Assembly: GCA_963971405.1 (NCBI GenBank) | Contig: OZ020490.1 | Location: 29,227,464 to 29,291,463 of the forward strand | Length of the DNA stretch: 64,000 bases | DNA from: Psococerastis gibbosa | Lineage: Eukaryota; Arthropoda; Insecta; Psocodea; Psocidae | Direction: 5' to 3' | Shown: positions 1-10,948 of the stretch, piece by piece | Position numbering within the stretch: position 1 is the first letter of the stretch | Layout: each line of letters starts with the position of its first letter | The notes under the pieces: generated by a model | Seen by the model: only the letters and a program-made list of their open reading frames with translations | What the model was told of the DNA's origin: nothing | Databases searched by the model: none | Program-made: the position numbers and the translations under genes

Positions 1-208
1 TGACAGTATGTGTCAAAATAATTATAACTTAAAACTAATTATACATTTAAAAATAAAAATACCAAAATATACTGTAATTACCACTACCAGGCTTTCATAC
101 AGGTTTTTTTTTTTTTTTTTTTTTTTTAATGCAGTAGCCTACCTGCAATAACATTGGTTGATAAAGTTTTTGACAAGTTCTTCATATAGCATTTCAGAGA
201 TCTTTCTC

Positions 209-355
209 TAAGGCGGGGTTTCCACATACGTCAATGGTCAATGAGAAATATGGTTTTGACGTGGTAGCAGAATTTTTAGTATGCCTTTAATGTCTGCTAA
301 AACGTCAATTTCACATTTCTCATTGACCATTGACGTATGTGGAAACCCCGCCTGA
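209..355. mobile_element. Fold-back MITE A1
   Basis: A palindrome at 212-352 with ends GGCGGGGTTTCCACATACG and the matching inverse. Flanks are TAA and TGA (one mismatch). The arms read CGTCAATGGTCAATGAGAAAT. This is the type member of the 130-143 bp family in this window, consistent with a PIF/Harbinger-like MITE with a 3-bp target duplication. Confidence 0.85.
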
Positions 356-477
356 ATGAAAATTAATTTTAAAAAAAAAACTATTACGAACGACAATTAT
401 ATCTCAAGAGAGGCTGAGCACTCCTTTGTCCTGGGGCGCCCCACCCCGGCTATTAAGCAAATAGGGTCATCCTCTTA

Positions 478-560
478 GGCGGGGTTTCCACCGACGACTC
501 AGTGCAGAATGCAAATGGCATTGACGTGGTAGCAGACATTCAAGACTGGCTGACACAGTG
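478..560. repeat. Half copy of a family-A fold-back element
   Basis: One terminal arm (GGCGGGGTTTCCACCGACGA) continues into ATTGACGTGGTAGCAGACAT. No inverse arm follows. It is closest to the inner element at 62962-63199. Confidence 0.65.
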
Positions 561-586
561 CGTAAAATTTAAGGCTTACTTCACAA

Positions 587-745
587 CTATCGAACCGAAC
601 AGGTCTGTGAGCTTACTTTATTGCATACAGGCAATGCTTTATGCATTATATTATTTATATTGCAGTATTATATGGTAATCTTATATATTACAATGACATT
701 AAATTAACTTTAGTTGAAGAGGTAACCTCTTCATTATACAATAGA
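587..745. repeat. tRNA-SINE body fragment
   Basis: This contains GAACAGGTCTGTGAGCTTAC, the TATTATATGG stretch and GGTTGAAGAGGTAACC-like sequence seen in the bodies of the tRNA-SINE copies at 24982-25600 and 37240-37930. No tRNA head is present. A shorter relic of the same body lies at about 4595-4720. Confidence 0.7.
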
Positions 746-753
746 ACCAAAAT

Positions 754-1012
754 TAGAAATTACTGGAGATATTTGATGTTTACATTTTCCCCATCGATTG
801 TCCCTTAAGGCGGCGATTCCACCGACGACAATAGTGATAGTAATGGTGATATTGACGTGGTGGCAGACATTTTTAGACTGTCTTTAATGTCTGCTACCAC
901 GTCAATCACACCATTACTATCACTATTGACGTCGGTGTAATCCCCGCCTAACCAGTTAATAAATAAGATGGTGAAAAGAATTTCCGTCAGTCATATTTTG
1001 GCGACAGTTTCA
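754..1012 (-). pseudogene. Possible exon-1 and promoter relic of another ZF copy
   Basis: At 985-1012 the sequence TTTTGGCGACAGTTTCAAATT matches the promoter-proximal motif of ZF4 (32093-32140). At about 757-795 (minus strand) a stretch resembles the AAAATGTGAAGTAAAAG... end of ZF1 exon 1, but it has an in-frame stop and has lost one G of its donor. MITE A3 lies between them. The evidence is thin: the promoter match is fair and the exon match weak. Confidence 0.35.
806..951. mobile_element. Fold-back MITE A3, 140 bp, TAA target duplication
   Basis: A palindrome at 809-948 flanked by TAA at 806-808 and 949-951. The arms contain CAATAGTGATAGTAATGGTG and the TGACGTGG core. Confidence 0.88.
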
Positions 1013-2144
1013 AATTGACTTTTCATCGAACTTTAATTTTCATCCTCGACACAATATAACCATCTGACTGCTATTATGACATTACATACAATATTTTAAA
1101 CTGATTATTCAGTGGCTCACTCGTACACCGGCATGCATTATTATAATTGCTATTGAATTAGCCTAGTTTCGAAGCCAGATTTTTAATTCAGGATCTGTGC
1201 ATTTTTCGTTATGAAATGAATTTAACTTAATTTATAAAATGAAATAATGAAACCTATGGCGAAGTTGACGTATTAATACTACCCATTGCATATACGGTAG
1301 TGTCAGTAGTATAAAATATTGCCCTCAATATTTCTATTTACATTTCATAGGCAGTAAGCGAACACTTGGAACCAGAGCACATTTTAAGGAATTTTCACTG
1401 GGCGGCACTGAGCAAAATCAGATTCTATATAGTGTATAACAAGGTTGTAGCCAGGATTTTTTTTGGTGGGGGTGATCCTATCTAGTGTATTTTTGAAGTA
1501 TGTCAAAACATACTCTGCTTGGAACATGGCATACGTCATACACTAATTAAACATCGCTCACAAAACGCGAAGTCTCGCCATTTACATTATCAACATATCT
1601 CTTGGTAAGAAAGAAATGTAAACAAATTAACGATGAGCAGGTGCATGCGAGTAAGAGCGTCCGGATTACATCAGAGAGAACAATTCAAACAATTTATGGG
1701 CCACACCAGAACTCATACCTAGGGCTGGCGGTTACGGATGTAACTTTATATCTTGGTTGAATGGCAATTTTGTTAGGAACTAAGCAATTAAGAATGTTTA
1801 CAAAAGTGCAAAAAGTTGCGGCAGTTTTTGTTTCGAGATATGGTTAAGCTATGATTTGAAGAATGGCCTATTGACGAAAAAGAAAAGAAGAATGTTGACA
1901 AATGTAGAAACAATGAATCATTGAATAATAATACATGCATATTCAACAAGTGACAACTGGTTTGGTGGTGGCCTCCATGACTAGAGTAATTCCTACAAGT
2001 ACATAGCCAAAATCAAAATTAGAATAGCTGAAGGTAGACGAGCGGTTGGTAGACAAGATATGGCTCCTCCTTCGCAGAGCACATCAATTCCTCAGGCCAT
2101 ACGTCAACATTTACGTTTATACATTATGCTGGCAAAGTTTCCTA
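952..2144. other. 3' flank of ZF1; left end of duplicated unit 1
   Basis: No gene recognised. From about 1470 onward the sequence matches 11675-12375 (for example TTGGAACATGGCAT and GTGCATGCGAGTAAG), which is the 3' flank of ZF2. This marks the left boundary of the unit-1/unit-2 duplication. Confidence 0.7.
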
Positions 2145-3517
2145 TCATGTATGTGTTCTTTTGTGAATTTGCAAGTAACTATTAGTAGTGTAGCGTTTTG
2201 AGCAAACTTCACACTGGAAAGGTTTCTCAGCTGAATGTTTCCTTAAATGCGCCCGCAAATTAAAGCTGGTGGTGAAGCAATTTGAGCACACTTCACACTC
2301 GAATGTTTTCTCCCCTGTATGTTTCCTTGTATGTGCCCGCAAAATAACACTGGTTGTGAAGCGTTTTGAGCATACATCACACTGGAATCGTTTCTCTCCC
2401 ACATGACTTCTTAAATGTGCCTTCAAGTTACCACTGGTATTGAAGCGCTTAGAACACACTTTACATGGGAAAGGTTCCTCTCCTGTATGAGTTCTCTTAT
2501 GAACCTGCAAGTTTCCACTGGTAGTGAAGCGTTTGTCGCATATTCCACACTGGAACGGTTTCTCCCCCACATGACTTCTTATATGTACCTGTAAGTTACT
2601 ACTGGTAATGAAGCGTTTTGAACATACATTACATTGGAATGGTTCCTCTCCTGTATGTGTCCTTGCATGAACCCGCAAGTAGCTATTTCTAGTGAAGTAT
2701 TTTGAGCATACTTCACACTGGAAAGGTTTCTCGCCTGTATGTTTGCTTACATGTCTCTGTAAGTTACTGTTGACAGTAAAACATTTTGAGCATATCTCAC
2801 ACTGAAAAGGCTTCTCTCCAGTATGACTTCTTTTGTGTCTCCGGAAGGCACTGCTATCAGCGAAGAGACGCGAGCATTCTATACACTGAAATGGTTTCTC
2901 CCCAGTATGTTTCCTTTTATGTACTTGTAAGGCACGACTGGTAGTGAAGCTGTTCGAGCATATCACACATTGGAAAGGTTTCTCTCCAGTATGTATTCTT
3001 TTATGTACCTGATATGTACCGCTGGTAGTGAATCTTTTCGAGCATACTACACACTGGAATGGTTTCTCTCCAGTATGACTTCTTAAATGTCCCTGTAATG
3101 AACTGTTGTCAGTGAAGAGTTGCGAGCATACTACACATACGAAAGGTTTCTCTCCTGTATGTATTCTTTCATGTACCTTCAAGGCACTATTGGTAGTGAA
3201 GCCTTTTGAGCATACTACACACTGAAAAGGTTTCTCTCCTGTATGTATTCTTATATGTATCTCTAAGTGGGCCTTACTATTGAAGTATTTTGAGCATGAG
3301 TGACACTGGAAAGGTTTCTCCCCTGTGTGTGTTCTTTTATGCATCTGCAATTTGCTACTAAAGGTGAAAAATTTGTAGCAGACGTCACACTGGTGCTGAT
3401 TTAACTTTGAGTTTGATTTCCATGAATTGTAAGTTGACTCCGGTGCATGAGAATTGCCGTCAGACACCCAGTCTTGTTCCGGTGCAGACTCCTCTTCTTC
3501 CACCTTCACATCAACTT
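2145..3517 (-). CDS. ZF1 terminal exon: 15-finger C2H2 zinc-finger protein
   Basis: This is the last exon of an apparently intact gene; joined to 7412-7456 and 8462-8510 it gives a 488-residue protein. The acceptor (TTTCAG on the minus strand) precedes an acidic segment reading [17 protein letters not shown]. Fifteen uninterrupted C2H2 fingers follow, with TGEKPF linkers and the recurring core F-Q-C-x-V-C-S-K-x-F. The reading ends right after finger 15. The family is known for sequence-specific DNA binding in the nucleus; the target is unknown. The fingers are closely alike (for example TTSGNLQVH and TTSRALQVH helices), as expected from recent duplication inside the array. The VKVE motif fits a SUMO-acceptor consensus. 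It is a paralogue of ZF2 and ZF3. Confidence 0.93.
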
Positions 3518-3670
3518 CTGAAAGTCAAATAAATCACCCTAGTAGCCACGTCTATTAATTAAACATGCTAGACTCAACTGGATTCAATGTTAAGTCGAAT
3601 TAGCTCCCTTAAATACGAATAAAATTGTAAAAAATCCCTTTCGGGTCTGGCCGATCAGCAGCCTGATCGA

Positions 3671-3804
3671 GGCAATTATAATACCGGGGTTAAATAAATA
3701 CCCTAGGATTATAACTGTAAACAAACAAATTTTAAATAGCACTTTCCATTGTAAAATTATCTTGTTTACAAGGGGATTAAATAAATACCGGTATTATAAT
3801 CGCC
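3671..3804. mobile_element. MITE family B copy 1, 134 bp
   Basis: The ends GGCAATTATAATACCGG and CCGGTATTATAATCGCC are inverted repeats. The interior matches the copy at 5835-5968 almost base for base. It lies in ZF1 intron 2. Confidence 0.82.
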
Positions 3805-4097
3805 CATAGAATAAATATTTACTATAGAATGCTAGCCGGTATAGAGCCGTCTGTGACTCGAAGCTTGCAAATCACAGAATCCAAGTCACAAAATATTTGG
3901 GTCCCACTCTTCGCACTTTGTTCAGAAAAAATATTAAAAAAACATTCATGAGTGTGTTCCAACGTTCTATAAAACTTGGCCCACGATTGGTTGCCTACTT
4001 TCTAATTTTCAAGAGTCAACATTCGTCATTCGTTTTCACAAAAAACACAACTTTCTAGATAGAAGATAAATAATACAATATTTGATTACGTCTTTAT

Positions 4098-4544
4098 TTA
4101 TGGTCTATTGTGCTGTTGTGGGGTGTGTGTCAAAAACAGGGGGTAAACCTTCCCACTTACACTGTAAATTGAAGAATCAAGTAAGATTTAATAGGTAAGT
4201 TTTCCATTTTATTTTTATACTGTACATGTACCGTATGCAATTACAATAATAATTAATAGGTAAAAAAAATTATATTTAAGGCTATTCACAATATTAGATA
4301 AATTTAATAGGCATATTTGAAATTTAAGAGTAAATTATGGCAACATGCCTCTTGATCAATACAATATGATGAAAGTCGGGAAAGGAGCATATCTTCTCTT
4401 TGCATTGCTTACGGTACATGAATAAAAATGAAAATGGAAAACTTACCTTTTAAATCTTACTTGATTCTTCAATTTTCACTTTAGATAGGAAAGTTTAACC
4501 CCAGTTTTTGACCCACACCCCCTCAACAGCACTATTGACCATGT
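4098..4544. repeat. Fold-back built from two inverted copies of a THAP-like first exon
   Basis: The arms 4098-4241 and 4400-4544 are inverted copies of each other. The left arm holds an ATG at 4100, a 95-nt open reading starting MVYCAVVGCVSKTGG, and a GTAAGT donor at 4195. MV-x-C-x4-C is the start of a THAP zinc-binding domain. The right arm carries the same segment on the minus strand with in-frame stops. It looks like a fold-back derivative of a THAP-bearing transposon rather than a gene. Confidence 0.6.
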
Positions 4545-5834
4545 CGTTATTAAACTCCTATTCGTTTAGACATGTTAGCACCAGCTATCTGTGAGCTCTT
4601 AGGGCTGTGAGCTGACTTTTATTGTTTTATTGCGTAAAGGCAACGCTTTATTCCATATATTGAAGCATTATATGGCGCATAATACTGACATTAAACTAAT
4701 ATGTTGAAGGGGCAACTTCGTCATGCCATTATTAAATATTTTGTAATGAGTGTAGCGTTATTGTCTTGATTATTGCCTACATCGTAAGCTATTCATGTTC
4801 TTCTTGGTACCGGTACTATTAATTTTGCCAACTATTCTTTTCTGTTCCATCAGAATTTCTAAAATGTTCGATTGAACAATTAAAACAACGATTGTCTTAC
4901 AAATCAATATTAAGCATAATATTGCGTACGGTACAAAAATTCAATACCTATAGCGCCTAACTAATAATTGTAATAATAAAATAGTTTATATTATGGATCA
5001 ACAGTATTACCTACAATGAGAAATAATTAGGCTTGTTTGCAGCCTATATCCATTGTAGATGGGAAAATGTATATGATACTAAACCCCATTCGCATCATTC
5101 GTAGATAATTGGTACTACTAAAATAGTTGCAAATTAGGTGCTTAGGATCAGTGTTACCCAGATCATGAGATGATCGAGAAATAATGTTCATTGGGTAAAA
5201 TGGTTTAGTTACTTATATCTTACCTAGATACTTGCTTATGAAGATTTTATACCAAACCCTATTCGTAGATATGCCTCTAGTTCGGAATTTTCGTTCAAAT
5301 TCCAAATATGAATATAAATCATTCATTAATGTAGCGATGGCATCTATTTAAATTAATGCTGACTTAAGAGTTTACATTTTTAAATTTGTGCGGGAAACAC
5401 CTAAGCGCCCCCAAGTGGCCAAAATAGGAACAGTGGGACCCAAATATTTTGTGACATCGATCCTGTGATTTCATTGAAAAAAATCAGAAAGCACTGAAAT
5501 ATTACATCCTATGGATGCCAGTCTTCTTATTTCGATTGGCGGGCTATGTAATCGCCTCGATCAGGCTGCAGGTGTAGGGAGATTCCGCAGACCCTGCTTT
5601 TCCTCTACGCTATATATATATATATATATATATAACATTTTGTGGTTTGAACGGAGGGTGGTTTTAGGTTCAGGGGGTCATGAAATGAAAAGTTGTAAGG
5701 AAATTTTCCGAAAGTCGACCATTGGTCGCCATCTCAATAGGTAGATGAATCTCCCTAAAATATGTACTAACTTATTATGGCTCTGCAGGCCTGATAAGCA
5801 GTTTAGCGAATAACTTAATCTGCAGTCTGATCGA

Positions 5835-5968
5835 GGCGTTTATAATACCGGGGTTAAATAAATACCCTAGGATTATAACTGTAAACAAACAAATTTTGAA
5901 TAGCACTTTCCATTATAAAGTTATCTTGTTTACCAGTGGATTAAATAAATACCGGTATCATAAACGCC
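5835..5968. mobile_element. MITE family B copy 2, 134 bp
   Basis: Same length and interior as 3671-3804, with ends GGCGTTTATAATACCGG and CCGGTATCATAAACGCC. It is absent from the matching intron position of ZF2 (about 13930) and ZF3 (about 24730). Confidence 0.82.
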
Positions 5969-6982
5969 CCAATCAGGCTGGTGTAAAAAAGGTGAAAGAA
6001 ATGATTTTAGAATGCCTAGTGCTAGTAAAAATTGTTTTGTTTACATTTTTAAAAATATAACAAGTTATTATTAAGAGGACTGCAGTGGGCCAACAATTCC
6101 GTTTATTCATATTAAAACTCATTCTTTGAAAACTTATACTGGGGTTAAAAATGTAAACTAACAATTTTCAGAACCCGAAGTACTATTCTAAACTTCCCAA
6201 AGGTACATTTTCACCTCGCAGTGGCACAAAATATGCATTAACTTATCCTGTGGTAGAAATCGGTTGTCTGCAAGTCGGTTTTAAAGTCGGTTTACGGACG
6301 ATAGTTTAACGTGACAACGACTAAATTAACTTAAACTTAATTAACTACAATAATGTATGGCTGGAAAGAGAAAGACATGTGGACAAGCCCTAAAGTATTG
6401 TAGTTTGAATTTTTTAAATAGAAAATAACGCGCCGAAAGAGGCCTATTTTGGTTGAAAATCAAGCGCACCCCCTGATGTTTCACACCCCTAAAGCCAAAC
6501 CCCTTGCTTGATCACCACAAATATAGCAGCATAGCCCGAAAGAAGAATATACGAAGACATGGGTATAATTTATATTAAGATAGGCCTTCCACATCAGCCC
6601 AAAAAATTGCTTTAAACCCGCCCATGCCATTCAAATGGGATAGCAGGAAATAAATTTTATCAAGGGATTTTTTTCCAATTTTGTGTTCCACTCGTGTTAA
6701 AGGGGGTAAAGGGGTGAATTTGAAACGTATTTATAATCGTTTGCAACCTTATTTCATACTGCTTCTAATGAGACATTAAAATTTAATTTCAGTTGAAAAT
6801 TGCAGGCTGTCCAATTTTTCGCACCGTGGTAATACTTTTTAATAAATGCACCTAGTATTCCAGCCAGCGCTCATCGATTTATTAGACGCTGCCAAAAACT
6901 GCAAACAAGCCAATTTTAGAATCTAAAGTGCCACTCTAAAATTGTTTTATTTACATTTTTAACTATAGGTTAAGGTATTATC

Positions 6983-7150
6983 GACTTCGATGGCCAGGTG
7001 GTAACGTGCTTGCACTTGTGCGAGTCTTCACACGCCATGCAATCGGAGACTCATCACGGGTAATAACCTACAGAGGCGAATGAAAAGGTCAATCCGATGC
7101 ATTCATTAAATTGTTTGTATGCGATTAATCATTAAAAAAAAAAATAATAA
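6983..7150 (+). repeat. tRNA-like SINE family 3 in ZF1 intron 2
   Basis: An insertion absent at the same point of ZF2 (about 14285). It starts GACTTCGATGGCCAGGTGG, like a pol III A box, and ends near TGTTTGTATGCGATTAATC followed by an A-rich tail. Related copies lie at 13717-13895 and, truncated, at 41045-41135. No clear B box is seen. Confidence 0.6.
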
Positions 7151-7411
7151 TTAACGGAATAGTAAGTCAGCTCCAGCAGTAGTTAGAGCACGAGATACTA
7201 AGTGGTAAGCATATCTGAGCTTGTCCATAATGACTTGTACCAGGGGAAGGTTGACATCGAGAACGTGTTACAGTTGCCAACGGTCGAAAATTGTCGTGGT
7301 CTCAAAACCACTAATGTCCAAAACTCATGGGTAAGCCTACGTCTATGAAAGCCCTACTAATATAACCTTTCCATGAACAAATCTTACAGCAAAATACCTT
7401 AGAGAACTTAC

Positions 7412-7456
7412 CAACAATATCAACGGATTCTGCGTCAACTGAAGCAATGTCTAGGT
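7412..7456 (-). CDS. ZF1 exon 2 (acidic 15-codon exon)
   Basis: A 45-nt exon bounded by TTTCAG and GTAAGTT on the minus strand and phase 1 on both sides. It encodes LDIASVDAESVDIV. Near-identical exons occur at 25951-25995 and, broken, at about 21585-21629. Variants occur in ZF4 and ZF5. Too short for ordinary ORF detection; supported by conservation, splice sites and phase. Confidence 0.85.
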
Positions 7457-7979
7457 CTGAAAGAAAGAAAAAACTTTAAGTAAGAGACACTAATCAATGT
7501 TCCGAAGTACTTTTTATGAACTTATCCAATGCCAACGGACATTATTTATATTGTTTCCATATGGATTTTTGCCCATTGGCAAACTGATTTATGTCCTCTA
7601 TGTCAACCTACACCGGCTACAAACGATAATGGACAAGCAGGGGCAATTAAGTTAATGATCATATGCCTCCGAGATATAATCTTTGAAGTCTACGCTGTTT
7701 CAATGAAAAAGTCGAACACAGATATTGACGAAACGCCTGGAAGTTCACCACCTCCTATCAGCCCATAGCTCGATATTTCATTTGACTCTTTTGTAATTCT
7801 ATTAAGCAGATATGGAAGGCAGACATTGGTCACACCTAGATACAGTGCCTACTGTGTAAGCAATAAAGATTTGGTCTGTCCAAGTTGAAGAACGTACACA
7901 AAATCATGTTACCCACCCTTGTTCAATTGTTAGGCTACATACAGAAAGCCATGGACGAACCGAATGAAACCTTAAAAGA

Positions 7980-8160
7980 GGTTTCGGGAATAAGGATACA
8001 GGGTCTTAAGATACTGTCAGAGGTATAAGCGATGATCGCGGAGGGCCCTGAAGAGCTGAACGAGGCGTTCAATCAGCTAGCGAGGATTCTTGAGGAATAG
8101 GCCTACAATATGAAAATCAACGAAACCAAAACAAAAGTAATGGCTGTTGTTAGCTTATGA
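7980..8160 (+). pseudogene. LINE reverse-transcriptase relic in ZF1 intron 1
   Basis: Broken translation reads GLKILSEV, then a stop, then AEGPEELNEAFNQLARILEE, a stop, and NMKINETKTKVMAV. The last part matches the N-M-K-I-N-x-x-K-T-K-V-M block of non-LTR reverse transcriptases. The same relic sits at 26868-27020 in unit 3, so it predates the duplication. Confidence 0.75.
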
Positions 8161-8461
8161 GGAGAACCTCAGAAAGTCAGTCACAACTCACAACATTATA
8201 CCGCTACGCTGGTTTGATACTCACTCGGTTGTCGTTGCAATTTAAAAAAAGAAACGCACATAGTTTTTCTAATTTGGGAGTTTTATCTCCTCCTAATTGA
8301 GTTTTTTTGGGAGGACTAGCAGTATTCCGCCCGGGGAGGATGCAGCTTTAATACAATCATGTATTATAAATATAAATATAGTCTATTGAGATGAACCTCA
8401 TCTAAGCTGCTAAGCACTCTCCCAATTACATAACTTATTTTATTCTCATCTAATGAATTAC

Positions 8462-8510
8462 CTGGGTCCTCTTTTACTTCACATTTTATAATATCCATAG
8501 CCATTTCCAT
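8462..8510 (-). CDS. ZF1 exon 1 (start exon)
   Basis: A 49-nt start exon reading MEMAMDIIKCEVKEDP, followed by the donor GTAATT in phase 1. There are three in-frame ATGs; the third (MDII) matches the MD-start of ZF4, ZF5, ZF7 and ZF8 and may be the true start. IKCE and VKED are psi-K-x-E motifs. The hAT element at 8636-10940 lies 125 bp upstream. Confidence 0.85.
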
Positions 8511-8730
8511 TACATTAAATTCAAAGTTAATATTATGCACTATATTCCTAATTTTATTTTAAATAAGCCGACCATCTTGGCATATCGCATCTATCCTTAT
8601 TCTGTGTATCGCATTATCGCAAACAGGCTACACAACAGGGCTGCCAAATGACTTCTGCCGTATTCCTCGGAAATTGTTAAATAGTTCCTCAGAATACCCC
8701 GGAATTTTTTTTAAATGTTGGTCCCTTTTA

Positions 8731-8870
8731 GACGCATATTCCACCAACGTCAATAGTGATAGTAAATGTAGTATTGACGTGGTAGCAGGCATTTTTATAC
8801 TGTCTTTAATGTCTGCTACCACGTCAATACTACATTTACTATCACTATTGGCGTTGATGGAATATGCGCC
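8731..8870. mobile_element. Fold-back MITE A4, 140 bp, TTA target duplication
   Basis: Near-perfect palindrome with ends GACGCATATTCC and GGAATATGCGCC, flanked by TTA at 8728-8730 and 8871-8873. It shares the inner TGACGTGGTAGCAG core with the other family-A elements. It is nested inside the hAT element. Confidence 0.88.
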
Positions 8871-9054
8871 TTATATATCATTTTTTAACACCAAGGATGT
8901 TACAAATTAAACTGCATTTAAGTTTGTTTTCATGTAGTATGCTAAGCATAGGCGAATTTTTATTATTTTTGAGAGTATCGACTGCTGTACGTCACCATGC
9001 CTACTTCACCAGTTTTCTACATATAACTGGAGACTTTCTATTTTTGACATCTAA

Positions 9055-9245
9055 TTAATTATATTGCAGTACTATATGGAGTATATAACACTGACTTTTT
9101 AAATTAGCTTTGGTTGAAGAGGCAACCAGCCCGTTATAACTGAAATTAGAGGATAGATAAAAACTGGACTTGGCGGGATTAGACGTAGATCGTAGACTCG
9201 AATTAAGTCCAGTTGTTATCTATCCTCTAATTTCAATTATACTGT
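9055..9245. repeat. Decayed tRNA-SINE fold-back
   Basis: The body sequence (ATTGCAGTACTATATGG through GGTTGAAGAGGCAACC) leads to an AGAGGATAGATAAAAACTGG arm, and an inverted arm follows at about 9207-9232. The tRNA core between the arms is reduced to a few dozen bases. It is a degraded copy of the structure at 24982-25275. Confidence 0.7.
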
Positions 9246-9632
9246 AAAAGGAATTTCTAAAACCATTTCAACCATTGTAAACTTTTCATTTTTGTTTTGT
9301 GTTCTTTGTTAAATCTAACGAGACCCAATACGCCAAGTTCTGAGTTCTTTTTCATATCATCTTTTAATCTTGCTAATTTTCAGAAGCTAGAGAGCGGTAT
9401 AGTCTAAGGCTCCTAAGCTACACCCACGTATACCATAAGTAAGTACCTTTAATTGTGGCAAATTCAAAATTGGCAGTTGACAATTAAAAATACTTGGAGT
9501 GCTGAGAAAAGCATTATAGGGGGCTGGGTAACCTTCTGGAGGGGGGGGGGGGGGCTACGTTGTTTGGGTTGTCATTATCAGATCTAAGCTGTTCTCCGTG
9601 AATCCAAGCCATTAATGTTATGGTAAACCTGA

Positions 9633-9985
9633 ATTAGTGAGGTTTTACACATTTTATCCCCTGGAGAAGGGGGCGCCCGCGGAGTCTCCCCTGGAGAAAA
9701 ACAATGATAAACGGGCCCAAATTAATGAGGTTCTTCGCATTTTATACCCTGGTGATAGGTGGGCCTGGGGTCTCCCCCGTAGAAAAAAAATTGATAAATA
9801 GGCCTAAATTAGTGAGGTTTTACGCATATTAAACCCTGGAGAATGGGGGGCCGGGGGTCTCCCCCGGAGAAGGAAAATTGATGTATAGGTCCAAATTAGT
9901 GAGGTTTTACGAATTTTGCATGCAGTACAGTTGAGATTGTACCGACAAATAAACCTACCACTGAGGGGGCCCGGGGGTCTCCCCC
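9633..9985. repeat. About 88-bp tandem repeat, four copies plus a diverged fifth
   Basis: The phrase ATTAGTGAGG (first-copy form) recurs at 9633, 9721, 9808 and 9895, giving periods of 88, 87 and 87 bp. Each unit includes a GGGGTCTCCCCC-type GC block. Related GC-block sequences occur at 15290-16230, 31100-31620 and 51430-51690. Confidence 0.8.
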
Positions 9986-10948
9986 GAAGAAAAAGCTTGA
10001 AAATAGGTCTGAAATAGGCCTATTGGGATCTTAAGCATTTTGAGTAATATATTTTTGTGAAAATAAGTCAATGTGTTGATTTTTTCATGATGTCTTTCAT
10101 GTAAAATAAGCATACCGGTACCAAGAATTAATTTCCCTTTCGTTATTGTGGATACTATGCCTTTCGCCTCCATAACGTCTTTGTCACCAGAAATCCTGGG
10201 GGGAATGCGGGCTTAGCCCCCCCCCCCCCCAGGACCCCCCTATTTACGCCAATATATGTATGTATGTATAAACTTACAAACCTTTCTTGAAATAGGTTTG
10301 TGATGGAAATAATGCAATAGGCTCCCATGATTTAATCATTTGATTTGACTTTTCTCACCCTCACACTTTTATAGGCTTATATGAAATTCTCGGCATCATA
10401 TTTCAGGTTCATCTAACTTTTATTCATTATACAAAGCTGAAGCTACTCAAGCTAGTAACTTTTTAAAAACATGCAGAAATCTAGAATAATTTTTAGTGCG
10501 CTAGCGGCGGGAAACACACGACAGCTAAGTCGTAATAAATAGCTGACAATTAACTGTCATAACGTAACTATTGAGTTTCATTTGGCGCGAAAATTTTAGG
10601 CCAAAATATGGTGGACTTTCGATTGGTCCCCTGCTTCAGCATGCAAATCACATTGATATATGATATATATGTATATATATATATAGTTCAATAGCAAATC
10701 ATATGGAGGTGTAAGGCTCGGGGTGGAAATAGTGTTTATATTTTTTGAACTTTTGCGACAATTTTATGAAACCGCGAGAGAATCAATGGTCATTCGACAA
10801 AAATCTTAAAAAATAAAATTAAAACAAATTTTCCTAAAATCCCACAGAAAAACCTCAAAAATTGTTGACCCCGGAAATTTTTCGGAATAAAATTATTTCC
10901 CACGGAATTCCGAGGTAAACCACGGAATGTGGCAGCCCTGCTACACAA

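Larger units (their letters stand above)
3632..5755. mobile_element. About 2.1 kb composite insertion in ZF1 intron 2
   Basis: ZF2 and ZF3 lack this segment: their introns run directly from the block ending in AATACG to the ATATG(T/C)ACTAAC block. It contains MITE B copy 1 near its left end, the THAP-exon fold-back at 4098-4544, a (TA)n microsatellite at 5611-5634, and an inverted CAGCCTGATCGAGGC motif at about 3659 and 5552. I see no clear target duplication, so it may be several nested insertions. Confidence 0.5.
8636..10940. mobile_element. Non-autonomous hAT transposon, 2305 bp, with perfect 8-bp target duplication
   Basis: The terminal inverted repeats start CAGGGCTGCC (8636-8645) and end GGCAGCCCTG (10931-10940). 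The 8-bp direct repeat CTACACAA flanks both ends (8628-8635 and 10941-10948), the hallmark of hAT insertion. The paralogous site upstream of ZF3 (about 27540-27580) is empty, which confirms the insertion. No transposase-like reading frame is present. Inside are a fold-back MITE (8731-8870), a decayed tRNA-SINE fold-back (about 9055-9245) and an 88-bp tandem repeat (9633-about 9985). The element sits between the ZF1 start codon and its putative promoter motif. Confidence 0.92.

Noticed and set aside
2145..3509. Finger proteins starting at the first Met inside the long exon
   Set aside because: A TTTCAG acceptor in matching phase precedes each such exon and conserved start exons lie upstream, so that Met is internal.
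2145..3509. CRISPR-like array (regular 84-bp repeats)
   Set aside because: The period is the finger plus linker length and the repeats are coding on the minus strand.
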